A DNA stretch of 64,000 nt from Litoditis marina (GCA_964036275.1 OZ038440.1:6981690-7045689), one strand, 5' to 3'; positions 38,550 through 51,636 are shown, numbered from the stretch's first letter. The notes: generated by a model not told the origin, from the sequence alone. A program made the numbers and translations.

Positions 38550-39050
38550 TGTGAGTAATTCCTTCTTCTAGCAGACAACCCGTCACCAGCGACTTCTAAC
38601 AGCAACTGAGGCTTTCTCCCATCTCTTTCTCACGGGAAAATTCTTGACGAAAAGGACAATACGAGTGGAAAACGCGTTGGAAAACCATCTTTTCCCTGGA
38701 AAACGCGTTTGAAAACCCGTCGGAAGTCTGGAAAACCAAATTTTCCCGGGAAATACGTGGGGAAACGTCTACCGGAAAGCCAGACCTGTAAACGAGGCGG
38801 CGGCGGCAAACGAACGTCCAAACCGATTTTCATGGAAAGTCCAGGAAAATTATTTTTCAAAAGATCACGAGTTTCAAAAAGTTAGCCAAAAACTCCCTCA
38901 AACTCAAGGGGAGTTGAATACAGAGTTTAAAAACATAAAATGCGAACAAAATTTCAAGATTCACCTGAAAAGACTGGCAAAAACTCAAATTCCCTAATTT
39001 TATTGAGTGTGAAAGAAGAATTTGATGGCAGGGTCAGGGGCGCTAGTAGC

Positions 39051-39083
39051 GCTCATATGAGATACGGGGTATCTCATATGAGC
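39051..39083. repeat. Perfect hairpin
   Basis: Arms GCTCATATGAGATAC and its exact complement around a GGG loop. The arm itself contains the palindrome CTCATATGAG. Role unknown. Confidence 0.85.
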
Positions 39084-39664
39084 GAAGTTCAAGAGACATC
39101 TAGTAGATACCATTACAGGATTTTCGAATATTTCATGTTTCGACTTTGCGCACATTCCGATAAAATCGAGTATTTCGAGTTTTGGCTTTTCGTTTATCGA
39201 ATTATTTGACTCAAAATCAAAAAGTCGAAAATCGGTTTTCTTATCCAAATGCGGAAACCCTGGTCATTCACGCTCCCGTTATCCTCCTGTCCCAAATGTA
39301 TAAAAGTCGATCAATGTTCTGCACAAAGTCGAAGCTCTAAATTAATCGAAATTTCGTGATCTCAACTATTCGACACTCCGAAATTGTTCGATTTTCCAAC
39401 TCATATACTAAATCGAATTCTTCCCGAACATTGTTCGTAGAAGAATTATTCTTCGTTGTGTCACGCCATGGTCCGGCTCAGAACATCGATCTCACTTGGA
39501 AACAGTGTACATTCATCTACCCCCCCCCTCCCATTTTTTTTTCCATTTTGAGCCGATTTGTTGTTGCGCTGAACTAAAAAAGAGTCGGTTCGAAAAGAAA
39601 TTTTTTCGTTAACAGCCGCAAGGGCAAAAAATCATTTCACGTGATTGCATTTGAATGCAACTTC

Positions 39665-40028
39665 GGGAACATTGACTTTTTACCCCCCAACTTTCTGAAT
39701 TTGTATTGCGTTTGGTGAATTGTAGTTTGACCCCCCCCCACCGCGGGGTTATAATTCAATTTATCACCTGCAATACAAAAGTTTAAGGGTGGGCGGTAAA
39801 AAGTAAACATTTTCGGTATTGAAGTTCAGCCCCCCACTCGTTGAAGTTTGACCCCCCACCATTGAAGTTCTACCCTCCGCCGACTCAGGTGGGGGTAAAT
39901 GTCGAAGTTGAATTTTGACCCCACCCCCCCCCTCTCCTAGATTTTTAGGTTTTAGCTTGGGTGGGGGGTTGAAGTGCTACGGGGGGGGGACTCAACTAAA
40001 GTGGGGGGCGATACTTCAATTTTCCCGA
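39665..40028. repeat. Poly-C/poly-G fold-back element
   Basis: The left end is CGGGAACATTGACTTTTTAC, followed by C runs; the right end has G runs, then the complement of CGGGAAAATTGAAGTATCG. Imperfect flanking CAACTT/AAACTT may be a short target duplication. Same style as 11005. Confidence 0.5.
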
Positions 40029-41906
40029 AACTTCTACTGTTTTTTTGTTCATCCTGTGAGATTGGCCCAAATTATCTCACTCGTAACTGTTAGTTGTTTT
40101 CTACGTATTTTGTGTTGTCTTATTGTTTACTGTTTCATTTAACTGTGATTACCAAATGGTTTTTGTCGATTTCCGACACTTATTTCCGCGTTCGAATGTT
40201 TCCGTATCATATTGCCGATGTTTTCATTTTCTCCACATGCTTGCATGCAAATAAATATATCAATCAATAGAATTCACCCAAGCCCCTACGTTATGACACG
40301 TAAATCAGAGAGAATGTTTCTGTAACTAAAAGTCTTCTAAAGTTCTAGGCACGCTGCCAACGAGACCAAGTGAAGAACTGAGAACTACTCCGAGCATGCC
40401 CTGTACTTCACGAAACCGCGTTTAGTCGAAACAGTTCAAGAACCGAACGGTTCGGAAAAAATACTGTATTTTTAGTCGAGACGCCAAAAAAATCGATTTG
40501 TTATTCAATCCTGCTGTATTTTACTGTAAGTACAGTAAAATACTGTAACACAACCAAGCACGTTCTGAGTATACCTCATCCGGACCCTTAATTACGCTTA
40601 CAGTTTGTAAAAAAATGATCTGAACCGAGATCAAACTACAACAAACAGTTGGCGGGAGGGTACGTGACCTCTTTGACCCGGCGCTCGAACTCGATTGTTG
40701 GCTATCCTTGTTTCTCGATCTCACAAAGCTGTATTCGGTGATCATCACTATGGAGAACGTAAATGTGGTCTTTTTCTTCGACTTTCTCTCGTTCTTAGTA
40801 GATTTTTCCCTTTTCTCGGTTGTCTGTACCTGTCTATTTTTCCCCATCTCCTCTCTTTCTTTTCTCTTGTTTTCTCTCTTGGTTGTAAGTTTTCGTTTTT
40901 TTCATTGTGAATAGTTCAGTTGAGAATTGCCAATGGTTCATCAAATCCTTTGAAGTGATTTATTCCCAACTACCGCATACATTATTCCGTTATTGCTAGG
41001 AAATTTCGTATTCAATGCCAACACGATCATTTTTGTATTTGGTTGATCTTACAATTAAGAGTGTACAGAACAGAAAGTACTAGGAATTTCGTGAACTATA
41101 TATTGCTAGATTGAATGGAATAATGTTTTCTAAGGAGTGTATGTTAATTGAACAACCCACGGAGCGGTGATCAGACTACAAAGAACAAGGCCATGTGAGA
41201 CAAACATAGGTCAGAAGCGCAAACCGCACAATTCAGTGGCCGTATAGTCGCCATTTTCCCCATAGAGACAGCAGAGGGTTCAATTGATCGAGCGATGCGG
41301 GGCGAGCGGTCGTTGATTATCTGCCAGCAGTTGAGAGAGTGAGTAGATCAATGATACGCAGACGAACTGGCCGCTCGCCAAACCCCGTCCCATACAAAAT
41401 CGATGGTACGGTGTCCACAACGGTTTGACAAATCCTATATCATGTAAGCTCAAGTAGTCATGTAAGTTACTTGAGCAATTGTTTAATAGTTAGTATTTGC
41501 CCTAGTTTTGAATATGTTTCTCAGTGTTTTGCTCTTTTAAATGGTACTGATTTCTACTTCATAACAGACTCGAAATCTGTTGAACCAAGGCAATCACAAG
41601 TTAATAATTTCTCATTGGCCACTTGAGATTACAGGATACGGGCACAGAAGAGGTATGTTGTTGTGTAGTACGGTTATGTGGACCAATCCCACCGCATTGG
41701 TCCTTTGCACTGTGATCAAAAACGGTTCAGCACTCTCAAGGACTGAAGCCTCGGGATCGGGTCACATAGTATTCCGTCTCTGAACTTGTTTTCTATCCCT
41801 CACTCCATGTCTTGTTTTCTTATTGACTTTCGTATTTCTTCATTTTTGTTATTTCGTGTATTGATTTTCGTAGTTTCAATAGCAAAACTAAACTTCTGTT
41901 CCAGAA

Positions 41907-44900
41907 ATGTCGAGTAGTATGCCCCCGAAGACTGTCCCCGATGACTTCTCGGTCTACATGCCAGTGGTAGCGATTCTGGCCTCATTCCTGACCATTGTGC
42001 TGTTTTCTATGGTCATCGTCGCGCCATCCCCCAAGTATCGCGAGTTCGATGTCATACTCGGCTTCCAAACACTTCCTGCTGTACTCCAGCTCGTTCTTCT
42101 GGTTTTATTAAATCCGAGGTACATTTAATTTGATAGATATCACAGAATATCCTAGAAATATGTGTTCAATCACTAAACTTTGAATATTTCTGAAAATATT
42201 CGAATATTCTGAGTCTGATACGCAATTTGACGCGCAAGTTTGAGCAGAGAGTTATTCCTGTCCGAAAATTGAGCCGACTCAACTTTTCAATCAGCTCAGC
42301 ACGTATAGTTCTCACCATTCCCATTGAGACTTTGGCTGTGTGCCATAAAAAAATTCGCAAGCTTTCTTTTTATAGAAAACATGAGTTTTCAGAAAAGTTC
42401 GTCTGCTCACATTCTGCATCAGAGCTGAACCACCGTTCACGAAAACTTCAATGTTTCTGGAACACTATAACATGATGAATACTCAGAACGATTGGCGCCA
42501 ATTTTCTTTGATTGGCCAGCTACAAAAGCGAGAGAGTGTGCAGGTCAATGAGGCCGCAGACATCTGGGTCTCTCTGACCTGCACACTCTCTCGCTCAGCC
42601 AATAAAAAAGTGGCTGGCCAATTGGCTGGGAATTGTCTGAGTACATCCTGGAAGTTTACTTGGCACGGTGCCAAAGTGTCAGTGGGAATGGCTCCCAGCC
42701 AATTCTCAGAACGATTGGCGCCAATTTTCTTCTATCGGCCAGCTACAAAATTGAGAGAGTGTGCAGGTCAATGAGGCCGCAGACATCTGCGTCTCTCTGA
42801 CCTGCACACTCTCTCGCTCAGCCAATAAAAATGTGGCTGGCCAATTGGCTTGGGAATTGTCTGAGTTGGCCAGTTTTTTATGGGTTAAACGAGAGTGTGC
42901 AGCTCAGAAAGACGCAGACTGTCTAAGCCTGTCTGTGCGTCATTGACCTGCATGCTCTCTCGTTCATGTAGTTGGCCAATTGCAGAAAACTGGCGCTAAT
43001 CGTTGTGAGGGCATGCACGCTTTTACGCAGTGCCATCCCGGTTATGTTCGCTTATCAAAAAACAACGAACAAATCTTTCAGAATATTGTATCTTGGTGGA
43101 TGTTTCCTTGTTACATTCCACGGTCCAGCGCGCACCTTTTCCAACACATTGCAAATTGTTGGGTGAGTGTATTTAGCTATTAAGGATTTGCCAGGAACAT
43201 TTGGCTTTCACCCCCCCCCCCCCCCCCCCCTTCCCTTTTCAATCATTCTAGCTGAGAAAGGAGAAATGGGCCATTGTATTGCATCTCCCTGGTGTGAAAG
43301 CTGCTTGAAACTACTAAAACGTAGATTATGAAGGGTGTGAATTGATTACCAAGAAGTGCCGAACGTGCACCCTTCCCTTTTTCATTACCCCATAGTTGAC
43401 GATTTTTGGGCAGAAAGCAGCGAGATCACACTACAGACAGTAGAGCAACAAATAGAACAGGGGCTTTGGAGGGAATGAAATTTCACTTGATCAATAACAT
43501 CAACAAATAGATAGTTTTCAATAAGAAAGTTCATAGTATCTTAACTTTAGTATTAGATTTTAAATGTATCATATTAAACATAATCATTATTATATTCTGT
43601 TTCTATCCATTCAACACATGTTATTTCATCTTTCTTCTCTTTATTTATTATTTTTTTGACATCTGACAAGGGTCTGAGTGAGTTATACTCCTTTTGTACT
43701 AGTTGGGATATCTTTGATTCGAGTTCCGGCGCGACTGTATCGAGTTCATCGTGTTATGCTTATTGATGCCTGATTCAGGCTCCGGAAACGGCGAATCCGC
43801 CGAATCGTCACTGGAATGAATATCTATCACACCTTGTGTTTGGTTTGAGAAAACTACCAATCTTATGACACTTGTTTCAGTTTTGCCGTTTCGGTGGGCC
43901 TGGCGACCCACCACATTTGGATGACTGTAATTTCGTTGTCGCATCGACTACTGGTTCTAAGCAGCAAAGAATTCATCGTCTTCAAAATCGGTCCGATTCT
44001 GGTAGCCGGCACGCTGCCCGGCTTGGCGATAATTGTGAGTTTGGTTAAAGAAGGTCGATTATGTGCTCCAATCTCGGCGCGTCAGTCCTTTAAACTGCAA
44101 TTGAAAAATGTATTGTCGTTCAAAGGACTGCAGCGTTGAGATTGGAACACATAATTGTCATTCTTTAAAGACCCAGCATGGGAGTTTGCACAGTGCAGTA
44201 GAATTTCTCTCTATCTCTTCTCTCTCCTATCTTCATTCATCTTTGGACTTTTACTCTTGTTAGTCGTAAAATAAAAGCCAGTATTTGCTCATAATAATTT
44301 AAATTTTCTATTTGCTTATAACTTAATGGATCGGACTCAAACAAAAATGCTCGAAAATGGGCTCGAGTTCAGATGAACGTGTTCGAGAGTCACTCACAGA
44401 AATCATAAACGATGAAAGTAGAGGCTTCTGTGTTACAGCGAAAACCCGCGCTCAATTCGAGAATATCCATGGCAAACGTTTTCGCGTTTTAGATATATTT
44501 CTGCACATTCAAATCAGGTCCACCTACAGCATGATGAGTGTTTCCGCTATTCTGGAATAAACTCCATTTTGTGAGATTGGGGACTAAGGACGCTTCCATA
44601 CTTTTTTATTCGGCGAAAGTAGGTGTTGACAGTGAAGAAAACACGCGTATCGAATTCATTGGCGTCAACGCCAGCGTAATTCAATACATGTGATTTTTTC
44701 ACTGTCAACTGACGTAGAGAATATGAATGCGGCCTCAACTTTGTCTTCTGAAAAAGCTCGAACAGAATTCATTAAATGAATGATCGATTGCTAAAAAATT
44801 TCAGTATTTCTTTCTTTATTGTTATTCTCGACTAGCATCGGATGAATATGAAAAAAAACCATTGTTATCTTCGAAAACGATGGCTCGATCATTTTGGTGC

Positions 44901-45318
44901 GCTGTCATGAAGTTCAGTTGAAAAATGTGAGAGCTGTGCTACTCCAGAGAGTTTTCTCAACTTCGTGTTGAAGCAGGAGAAATATGTGGACCAATCCCGT
45001 GTCAATGGTCCTTTAAACATTTATGACGCTGTTTTTCGCTTTCGATTGTTTGTATTCTACTGTCATTTTTTGTCTCTCCTCTTGTATATCACATGCTTGC
45101 ATCTATATAAATTAATTAATCTAAACTGCAATTGAAACATGTATTGCAGTTTAAAGGACTGGAGCGTTAGGATTGGACCACATAGTCTTCCTTTTTAACG
45201 CTCACATCGTTTCTGCGCTCAAACCTTGGACCTTCTTCGTTCGAACAGCACGTGAAGCGAGAAGTTGAGAGAGCAACATGTATCGAGGTGTACATGAGTG
45301 TGGAATGAATATTGAAAT

Positions 45319-45399
<81 letters not shown>

Positions 45400-48234
45400 T
45401 ATATATATATATATATTTATTTATTCATTCATTTACATACAGGCATTTCTTGCGCTCAATGAGGACTGGTCGAATTTGGCATCCCCAGTCCTGTACAACC
45501 ATACGATTGCAGAAAGCAGGCTAATCGGGTACAACATTACGACACCGGGAGGGATGTCAATCATGGGTAGGTAAATGGGGGTTAATTGAATTCAAAATGA
45601 GTTCCGAGGGAATCGCGTTTGGAGTTGGACTCGACTCGAATTTTTTCAGCTTTTTCAAGTCCAGTTGAGTTTCGAGTAAGAAGTAAAAGCTGGAACAGCT
45701 GTTGGAAATGGCTTTACTTCCGCTCATTTTCTGACATTCGCCAACTGCTAGAACACTCAGAGAGAGCCACTCCACAATGGGAGAAGGTTTAACGACAATG
45801 GCATATAACATTTACAGTTTGCGCTTTTCAATGCAACTGTGTGCTTTCTGCTGTTGCACGGTGTTTGTAACGTTTAAGCTCGTCTTGTTTCTCACTGGGA
45901 TTTCGTGTCCAAACTACAACTCAGTCATGTTCAGCCCCTATATTTCTTACTTTCTACTCAGCTTTAGTCGTCGTCAACGAAAAGGCGGAAGAGTACCATC
46001 AATCTCGCTTTTCGATGTGTACACACATCTTCGATTGCAGAGAGCTTATGAACTATAATAGCGCAGTAGTTAGCGTGCTGCTACGAGACTTCGGCTCGCT
46101 GGTTCGATTTCGGCGAGACACGAAAATTCATAACCACCACACACACTACAAACCCTCAAATTCCAGGTGTTATACTGCTCAGCCCCCCAATCGCATTCTG
46201 CCTTGCAATGTTATTGCGCTCGAAAACCAAGCAACTGCTGTCTGGGTTCAACGAACCTGCCCTTCAGGAATTGAAAAATATGCATGAGAAACTATTGAAG
46301 GTACGGTTAGCTTTTTTTCCCTTCACTGTTCGCAATCCAGAAATTCAACAATATTTTTAAAAAAGCACCAGAATCGAATGTGGATTTGATACTGGGCGAC
46401 CCAACTGCAGTGAGAGTAATATTTCAATTTTCCCACGTGCTGAAAACAGACTGTGAGTTGCCCGATAGTCTGCGACCTCATTGAAACCGCATGCATTCTT
46501 GCTTTTATAGTTTACTAAGTTTAAAAAATGCAAATCTAACCAGAATGTGACTTCTTTCACTGTTCCAGGCATTCGTCATTGTCGCTACTATCCCTCTCAT
46601 TGCCGAATTCGTCGTGGTTGTTTGGTTTTTCGCCAGGTTAACGGTGAGTATTGTCACAAGCTCCAGAAAACTGCTCAAATGACGTCAGAAATGCTGATAT
46701 GTTTTGAAAATTGTCCTAGAGCATAGTGTCTGGCTTCCTAGAAGACTCTTTTGCTATCAGCGTCCATCCACTTTTCCACACAACACCTATTGTCGTTGCC
46801 AACGGAAAGCGGAAGGGTACTGTATATCTTGATTTCCGCTGTGTCGAAAATTCGAGTTCCGAGTTCAACTCGAAACTCGAATTACTCGAAAATTTCAGAA
46901 CTCGAAAAACTCGAAACTCGAAAAACTCGAAATTTCGAAAAATTTCGAAAACTCGAAACTCGCAAAACTCGAAATTTTCAACTCGATTAACAACCCTACT
47001 TGTTGGGTATATACTTTCGTAGAGTAGTGGATAGCGGCCAGCTATGAAACTTTTGCTCGCATTTTCCATTCCGGCGAGAGACCGAAAATTGTTGAATTTG
47101 GCGCTCACTATTGAAGTAAAGTATAACGCTAAGTGAAGTTAGCGTGTTCCATATTCATAACTATGCACATTGTGGTAGTATTTCACTCTCACCCCCAACT
47201 TTCTTGTTTTAGCCGAAATAAGGTCAGTGTTACTTTCGCCCCCCACCATGAGGGGTGAAAGTAACATGGCTTCGTTTAAACTGAGAATCACAAGGGTGCT
47301 ATCGTACGATGGGGGGCGAAAGTTAAATTTTCCGGCCAATTCTACAACTAACCCGGTTTTTTGGTTACCTAACCCTTCTTGGTAACCTTTTTCAGGTTAC
47401 TTGAGTAAGTAACCTCTAAGTTACCTCAAACCAAATCGGCTTACCATAAAAAATGAGAATAAAAACGAGTTTTCAAGCCTAAATTGAGGGTTACCTGTTC
47501 TTGGTTTTAGAATACGTCCCGGTTACTACCGAAGTTACCTGAAAAAAAGGTTACCAAAAGAGGGTTAGGTAACCTAAAAACCGGGTTAGTTGTAGAATTG
47601 GCCGGAAAATTTTCCCAGTGAACGAAACAGCAGGATGCGTCAAAGAATGTGAATATATGGCGACGCTAAATATTCCATAGGGGTTTCTCTCTCTTTCCCC
47701 ACTCATCCACGAATCTCAGCTATGATTTGTGACCAATAGCTCTGTTCTGTGAGAGAATGATGTTTTAGATGCTGCTCTAAGACAAACGAGAATTCATTTG
47801 ACTATCAGTTTTTTTAATACCCGTATACTAGAAGTATCGAACAGTCACGTAAGTTTGCATTCCACTGAGAAATTGTGCACTTTGTTTGTGTATGTTTCTG
47901 ACTCTGTCCTCAACATGTTTCACGTGTCTGTGCAATTGACTAACAGTAGACGGTTTACGGTTAGAGGTCGGTTAACGTGTAACAGAAAAGAGAAAAATAG
48001 AGAGAGGGAGAGCGGGAAAATCATAAATTTCTCTACTTTCAGTCGAATCAAGCTTCGGGGCAGTTTGACTGCGTTGTTTTCGGTGTCGCACCACTTTCCC
48101 TCGGCCTACAGGCCCTGACAACTCTGCACTCGAGCCTTCGCTACAAACGTGCAACCACACGTAGTTTAATAGTCAAGGTAGTGGCGATCGTAAGTGGTAT
48201 TTCCGCTCTGTTTGGTTTTGTTTTTGATTGGTAA
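41907..48234 (+). CDS. Nematode chemoreceptor GPCR (Str-superfamily-like)
   Basis: Seven-helix receptor, probably of sensory neurons. Seven phase-matched exons: 41907-42118, 43082-43162, 43881-44034, 45443-45566, 46167-46300, 46569-46643 and 48043-48234; 323 aa, the usual length for this superfamily. TM1 begins YMPVVAILASFLTIVLF. TM3 carries HHIWMTVISLSHR, in the place of the DRY-like motif. The extracellular loop has candidate glycosylation sites (NHT, NIT). The stretch before TM6, MHEKLLKAFVIVATIPL, matches the Str pattern of a basic/amphipathic run into ALxxQxxxPL. TM7 carries APLSLGLQALTTL. The stop used (48232-48234) reads through a possible GTAAGT donor at 48190, so a further exon is possible. 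Introns are filled with repeats. Confidence 0.82.
42479..42975. repeat. Three tandem palindromic units in chemoreceptor intron 1
   Basis: Units at about 42479-42700, 42710-42880 and 42880-42975. Each has GAGAGTGTGCAGGTCAATGA and its inverted partner GACCTGCACACTCTCTC around a CAGACATCTG-like centre, flanked by TTGGCCAACT/GGCTGGCC blocks. A related fragment lies at 20075-20115. Confidence 0.65.
44049..44164. repeat. GAAGGACGAT hairpin MITE, TTAA flanks
   Basis: One complete hairpin in chemoreceptor intron 3 with TTAA at 44045-44048 and 44165-44168. The arms have diverged slightly (AAGGTCGATTATGTGCTCCA). Confidence 0.7.
44972..45200. repeat. Interrupted GAAGGACGAT hairpin MITE
   Basis: Both arms are present, but about 100 bp of unrelated AT-rich sequence separates GGTCCTTTAAAC from AACTGCAATTG. 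Confidence 0.55.
45320..45420. repeat. AT microsatellite
   Basis: About 70 bp of (AT)n followed by ATAAATAAAT and more (AT)n, just before chemoreceptor exon 4. Liable to length variation and assembly error. Confidence 0.95.
45965..46140 (+). mobile_element. tRNA-like SINE copy
   Basis: GTCGTCAACGAAAAGGCGG head, GTGTACACACATCTTCGATT, an A box (TAGCGCAGTAGTTAGCG), then a B box (GGTTCGATTTC) and GGCGAGACAC. In chemoreceptor intron 4, ending about 25 bp before exon 5. Confidence 0.65.
46790..47115 (+). mobile_element. SINE copy split by a TCGAG-type hAT remnant
   Basis: SINE head at about 46790-46848 (GCCAACGGAAAGCGGAAGG, ending CGCTGTGT) and tRNA-like part at 47015-47115 (GTAGAGTAGTGGATAGCGG, CATTCCGGCGAGAG). 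Between them, about 46849-46998 is an AACTCGAAA-repeat block ending TTAACAACCCTA, a member of the 8597/32307 family lacking its left end. Confidence 0.6.
47185..47608. repeat. Poly-C/G element plus long palindrome
   Basis: 47185-47325 is a relative of 28620-28800 (GTGTTACTTTCGCCCCCCAC, GGGTGAAAGTAACATGGC). 47326-47608 is a strong palindrome with arms of about 90 bp starting TTTTCCGGCCAATTCTACAA and carrying repeated GGTTACCT units. Confidence 0.6.
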
Positions 48235-48590
48235 CGATTTGATAGTCACTATCGTTCTGTTGAGACTCATACACTATACATACTACTACACAAATGAATG
48301 GTTCTGACGCGAACTTCAACGTTATCATTGTTTTATTTTGGAATTTGTAATTGTTTCTATAATCAACTGTAAAATATGGACCTATTATCGTTTTGTTTCT
48401 TATCATTACTGATAAATTGTCGTTTTAATATTTTGTTATTTATTTGAACAGAATATGTTGGGTCACTAGGACGTTGTGGATGTTAGAGTCGTATGAATGT
48501 GCTCAGAAAAAATATGAACTCAAAAATCGTTTCCACCCTGATTCAGGACGATTTTCGGGCTTTTTTTCTTAGAGGGTGGGGTGGAACTTT
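48235..48590. other. Short intergenic stretch after the chemoreceptor
   Basis: About 350 bp, AT-rich, between the chemoreceptor stop and the tandem unit. No exon or repeat recognised; a clear polyadenylation signal was not seen. Confidence 0.4.
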
Positions 48591-49879
48591 ACTTTCAACG
48601 TTATCATAATTATATTATTTTGGATCCTTCGTATCGTTTCAACCTACTCAAGCTAAAACCTGAAAATCTAAACTTCAACGTGTCGGAGGCTGACTTCAGT
48701 TTACTTTTACCCTCGCCCACAAAAAGTCAATGTTTCCAAAATGTGCATAAGGATAAAGAATGACCCAACCCTCTAAGAAAAAACTCAATAAACATTCATA
48801 TACTATAACGTGTCACATTTTGTTATTATTGGTTGTTTTCTTCTGTTTCCTTTTTCCACTTGAATAGCAAGCATGACATGTGTAAGTCACGTGAAGATAT
48901 ATACTCAATGTGACACGTATTAGTCACATAAAGTGTGCCACGTGTCAGTCAAAGACAAGTGATGAAGTGAGAATGGAATAGTCGTACGAATTCTGGCCGT
49001 TTAACTGCGTCTCTTGTCACACTACCATTGGTATAGGTTGCAACGGGGGGTGTTCACTGGAAAACATTAAAGAAAATATACGCCTAGAGGTTCGTAGCGA
49101 ATGAGTGGAGAAACTCGGATTTTCCTGAGGCCTAGAAACTAGCAATTCGAAAAAAACGCAGAAAGCCGAATCAAACATTCAAACCTGGTGCCAAGTGAGC
49201 TATACAGGGTCGATGTTTGTTGCACTATCGACTGTCATGTTTGAGATATATGGTCTCAAAAGTCATCTAGGTGACAGTTCGCTATTTCATTAAATATTCA
49301 GTGTTTAATACTTGCTCCAATCCCACGATGTCATATATGTTTTCATTCTTGAACATTAGAGTAAGTATTTATGATTATTTATTGTTGTAAAACAAGTTCA
49401 ACACGAAGAAGAATTTTCATTTTTATTCAGTCAAATGAACAACTATGATTGCATAATCACGAAAAATTTGTGGTCAACAATCTACTGTGAACCTCCTCCA
49501 GTTGACGACTGCACTTCCCAAAGAGCACACACCTGGAAATTCGAAGAATAAGGAATTTTTATCCGGGTTTGAAAACACTACGTACGGCAACATATAGGGG
49601 ATGACCAAAACTAAGTTTCCGACTCGATACACGCCATATTTTGCTTATTTCTATCGAGAAGCGACCGGATCAAAGTACAATCACAACAAGATGAGAAGAG
49701 CGAACTCCATACGACAGGAATAGGGTTTGTGGGTTTTGAATGGCTGTGCTTTTTGTGTTACAACGAGAAAAAGTTTTTGTGAATCGAGAAAGGTGGGGCG
49801 GTAGACTCTAATAAACGCAGCGACTAATGTTCAAGCTAATTGTCTGATACATGTAGTTCACCCATGGTGCAGTTTAGAG

Positions 49880-50060
49880 TGGACGCCAACGGAAAGGTGG
49901 GAGGGTACTGTATATCTCAATTTTCGCTGTGTACGGACCCATATTCTCGATTCGAAAGCTGCTCTAACACGAACTCTCGTAGCGCAGTGGTTTGCGTCTG
50001 CTCGCAGGTTCGATTCCGGCGAGAGACACAATTTATAAATTTGGCACATCCTGTATTGAG
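49880..50060 (+). mobile_element. tRNA-like SINE copy, shortened
   Basis: GCCAACGGAAAGGTGGGAGG head, GTACTGTATATCTCAATTTT, an A box (TAGCGCAGTGGTTTGCG) and B box (GGTTCGATTCC), GGCGAGAGAC. The A-to-B distance is about 18 nt shorter than in a tRNA, so the anticodon-arm part is deleted. The same deletion is in the other unit copies (55608, 61415), so it predates the duplication. Confidence 0.7.
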
Positions 50061-50223
50061 GATTTATGCATTTTATTCAGGGACGAAAGTAAAAACCATA
50101 ACACAAACACTTTTCAGATTCACAAAACGTTACAACAAATGTCTGAAAGATGTCAACTACATTTCGTGCCCCGCGTTCTCTTATCACAGTAGGTAATGGA
50201 AGGGGTCTATGGTTTTATAGATT

Positions 50224-50923
50224 CTACATACGGTCATTCATCAAGAAAAATAAGTCTACCTGATCGCAAATCGAGTCCAAATTGTCGTTGTTGTATTTTT
50301 CCAACAATTGAACACATCTGTCAGAGATTTTGATGATCTGGGTCCAGAGATACTCGATTCGGGCTGCGTACTGAAAACATTCATTTCAGTTCTAGAAGTA
50401 GCAAAATGATAATCAATATTCACATTAGTATGGAAAACTAGTGTTGAGAAAGTGAAGATTAGTTTGGGAGATCGCATGTACAAGGAGTAGAAAACAGGTC
50501 CAATAAACGTTTATTTTGAGAAAGAGGCCAAGCTCGCTTGGTGTAAATACTAAGAAAGTTAGTAAAAAGTGGGGGGACCAGCAAATGTGTGAGTTGTGTT
50601 TGACTTGTATATCAGCAAAAAGTGATTACAATACGGATTGCTGTGATACGTAGCAGAAGTATCTGCAAAAATAGAACAATACCAATGGTGCAAGATGGTG
50701 GGTATTGTTCTATTTTTGGCTCGCACAACATTTCAGAATTAGCCGATGGTATTTTTATGCGTACTTCGATATAATGCGTGCGTTTCGCGCTCCGCGCGAT
50801 TAGAAAATTTAGAAATAGTAATGGAAAACTCTGACTGACCGAATCTCTCAATTGGGGTTCTTCTTGCAAGGAAGAATAATCGATATCCACGGTATCCTTC
50901 AAGAACTCAGATTCAAACGACAT
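50224..50923 (-). CDS. Small duplicated gene, copy A (unknown)
   Basis: Two exons, 50923-50840 and 50370-50224, phase 0, giving about 76 aa. The start MSFESEFLKD lies shortly after a TTTTCTGAAAAACC stretch. The first exon is acidic; the second (YAARIEYLWTQII) is amphipathic and probably helical, ending DNLDSICDQ. After DQ there is a GTAGAC that could be a donor to a further unseen exon; read through, the frame stops 12 codons later. The paralog at 56361-57024 keeps both exons, their splice sites and frame with mostly conservative changes, which argues for real coding sequence. I do not recognise the family; all members seen are in this window. Confidence 0.45.
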
Positions 50924-51636
50924 CTTCTGGTTTTTCTGAAAAGAAAAATTAGTGCTTAGAGAGGTTTTACCGTGACAATTGTGAGACGCCGAAAATAGAT
51001 ACATGTAAAGTTACTTGTAATACAAGTCATGTTCAGAACGGATAATCGTGTAGTTCCAATCCTTCTCACTGAGACCTCGGCAACGTGCCAAGAAAATTTT
51101 CAGACGTTCTCTAATCATGCCAATGTTTTTCTTAGCAACATTCATGTTTTGTTACAGTACGTGAATGAAAATTAATTTACTAAAACCTTGTTTCCAAGAA
51201 AAATGTTCTTTCGAAGTTTTGTTGGCACGCTGTCAAAATTTCAGTTGAAATGACGAAAGCTGTGATACAATCAGAAACCTGTGAGAATTTGTTCACTAGA
51301 TGCACAAACAGAAAACGTAGTTGCTTTTTCATTACGCTGATTCCTTTCAAAACATTAGGCAACTAGTAAAAGCATAAAGTTGAGTTGCAGTTAAAGTTTA
51401 GTCGCCATCTTGTTATTGAGACTCTTACAGTACACTTTCGAGTTTTTCAAGCGTTGTTTTCTAATGAAAACTTGAACTGTGTCAGAAGAGAGTTTCAACA
51501 CTTTTTGTTATAGGGAATCAAACTCGAATGCAAGAATTGCATACAACTTTGACGATATTCACGTCACTGAGACAGGCTTGAAGTTTTGTAATCTTACTGT
51601 AGGAGTCTCAGTAGGAATGAAAAACACTATATCAAA

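Larger units (their letters stand above)
38550..41906. other. Divergent intergenic region, repeat-rich
   Basis: Holds the upstream regions of the phosphatase (minus) and the chemoreceptor (plus). Contents: GGAAAACGCGTT repeats at 38640-38790; a perfect 15-bp-arm hairpin at 39051-39083; a poly-C/G element at 39665-40028; a repeat at 40375-40560 shared with 59945-60118 (ACAGTAAAATACTGTAACAC); a repeat at 41285-41400 shared with 19920-20010; and a diverged hairpin MITE at 41660-41785. No exon found. Confidence 0.5.

Noticed and set aside
49970..50035. tRNA gene
   Set aside because: A and B boxes are present, but no acceptor-stem pairing and too little room for an anticodon arm; repeated as a SINE.
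49840..50196. 118-codon frame and its relatives at 55570 and 61377
   Set aside because: They read across the SINE; the open frame recurs only because the repeat recurs.
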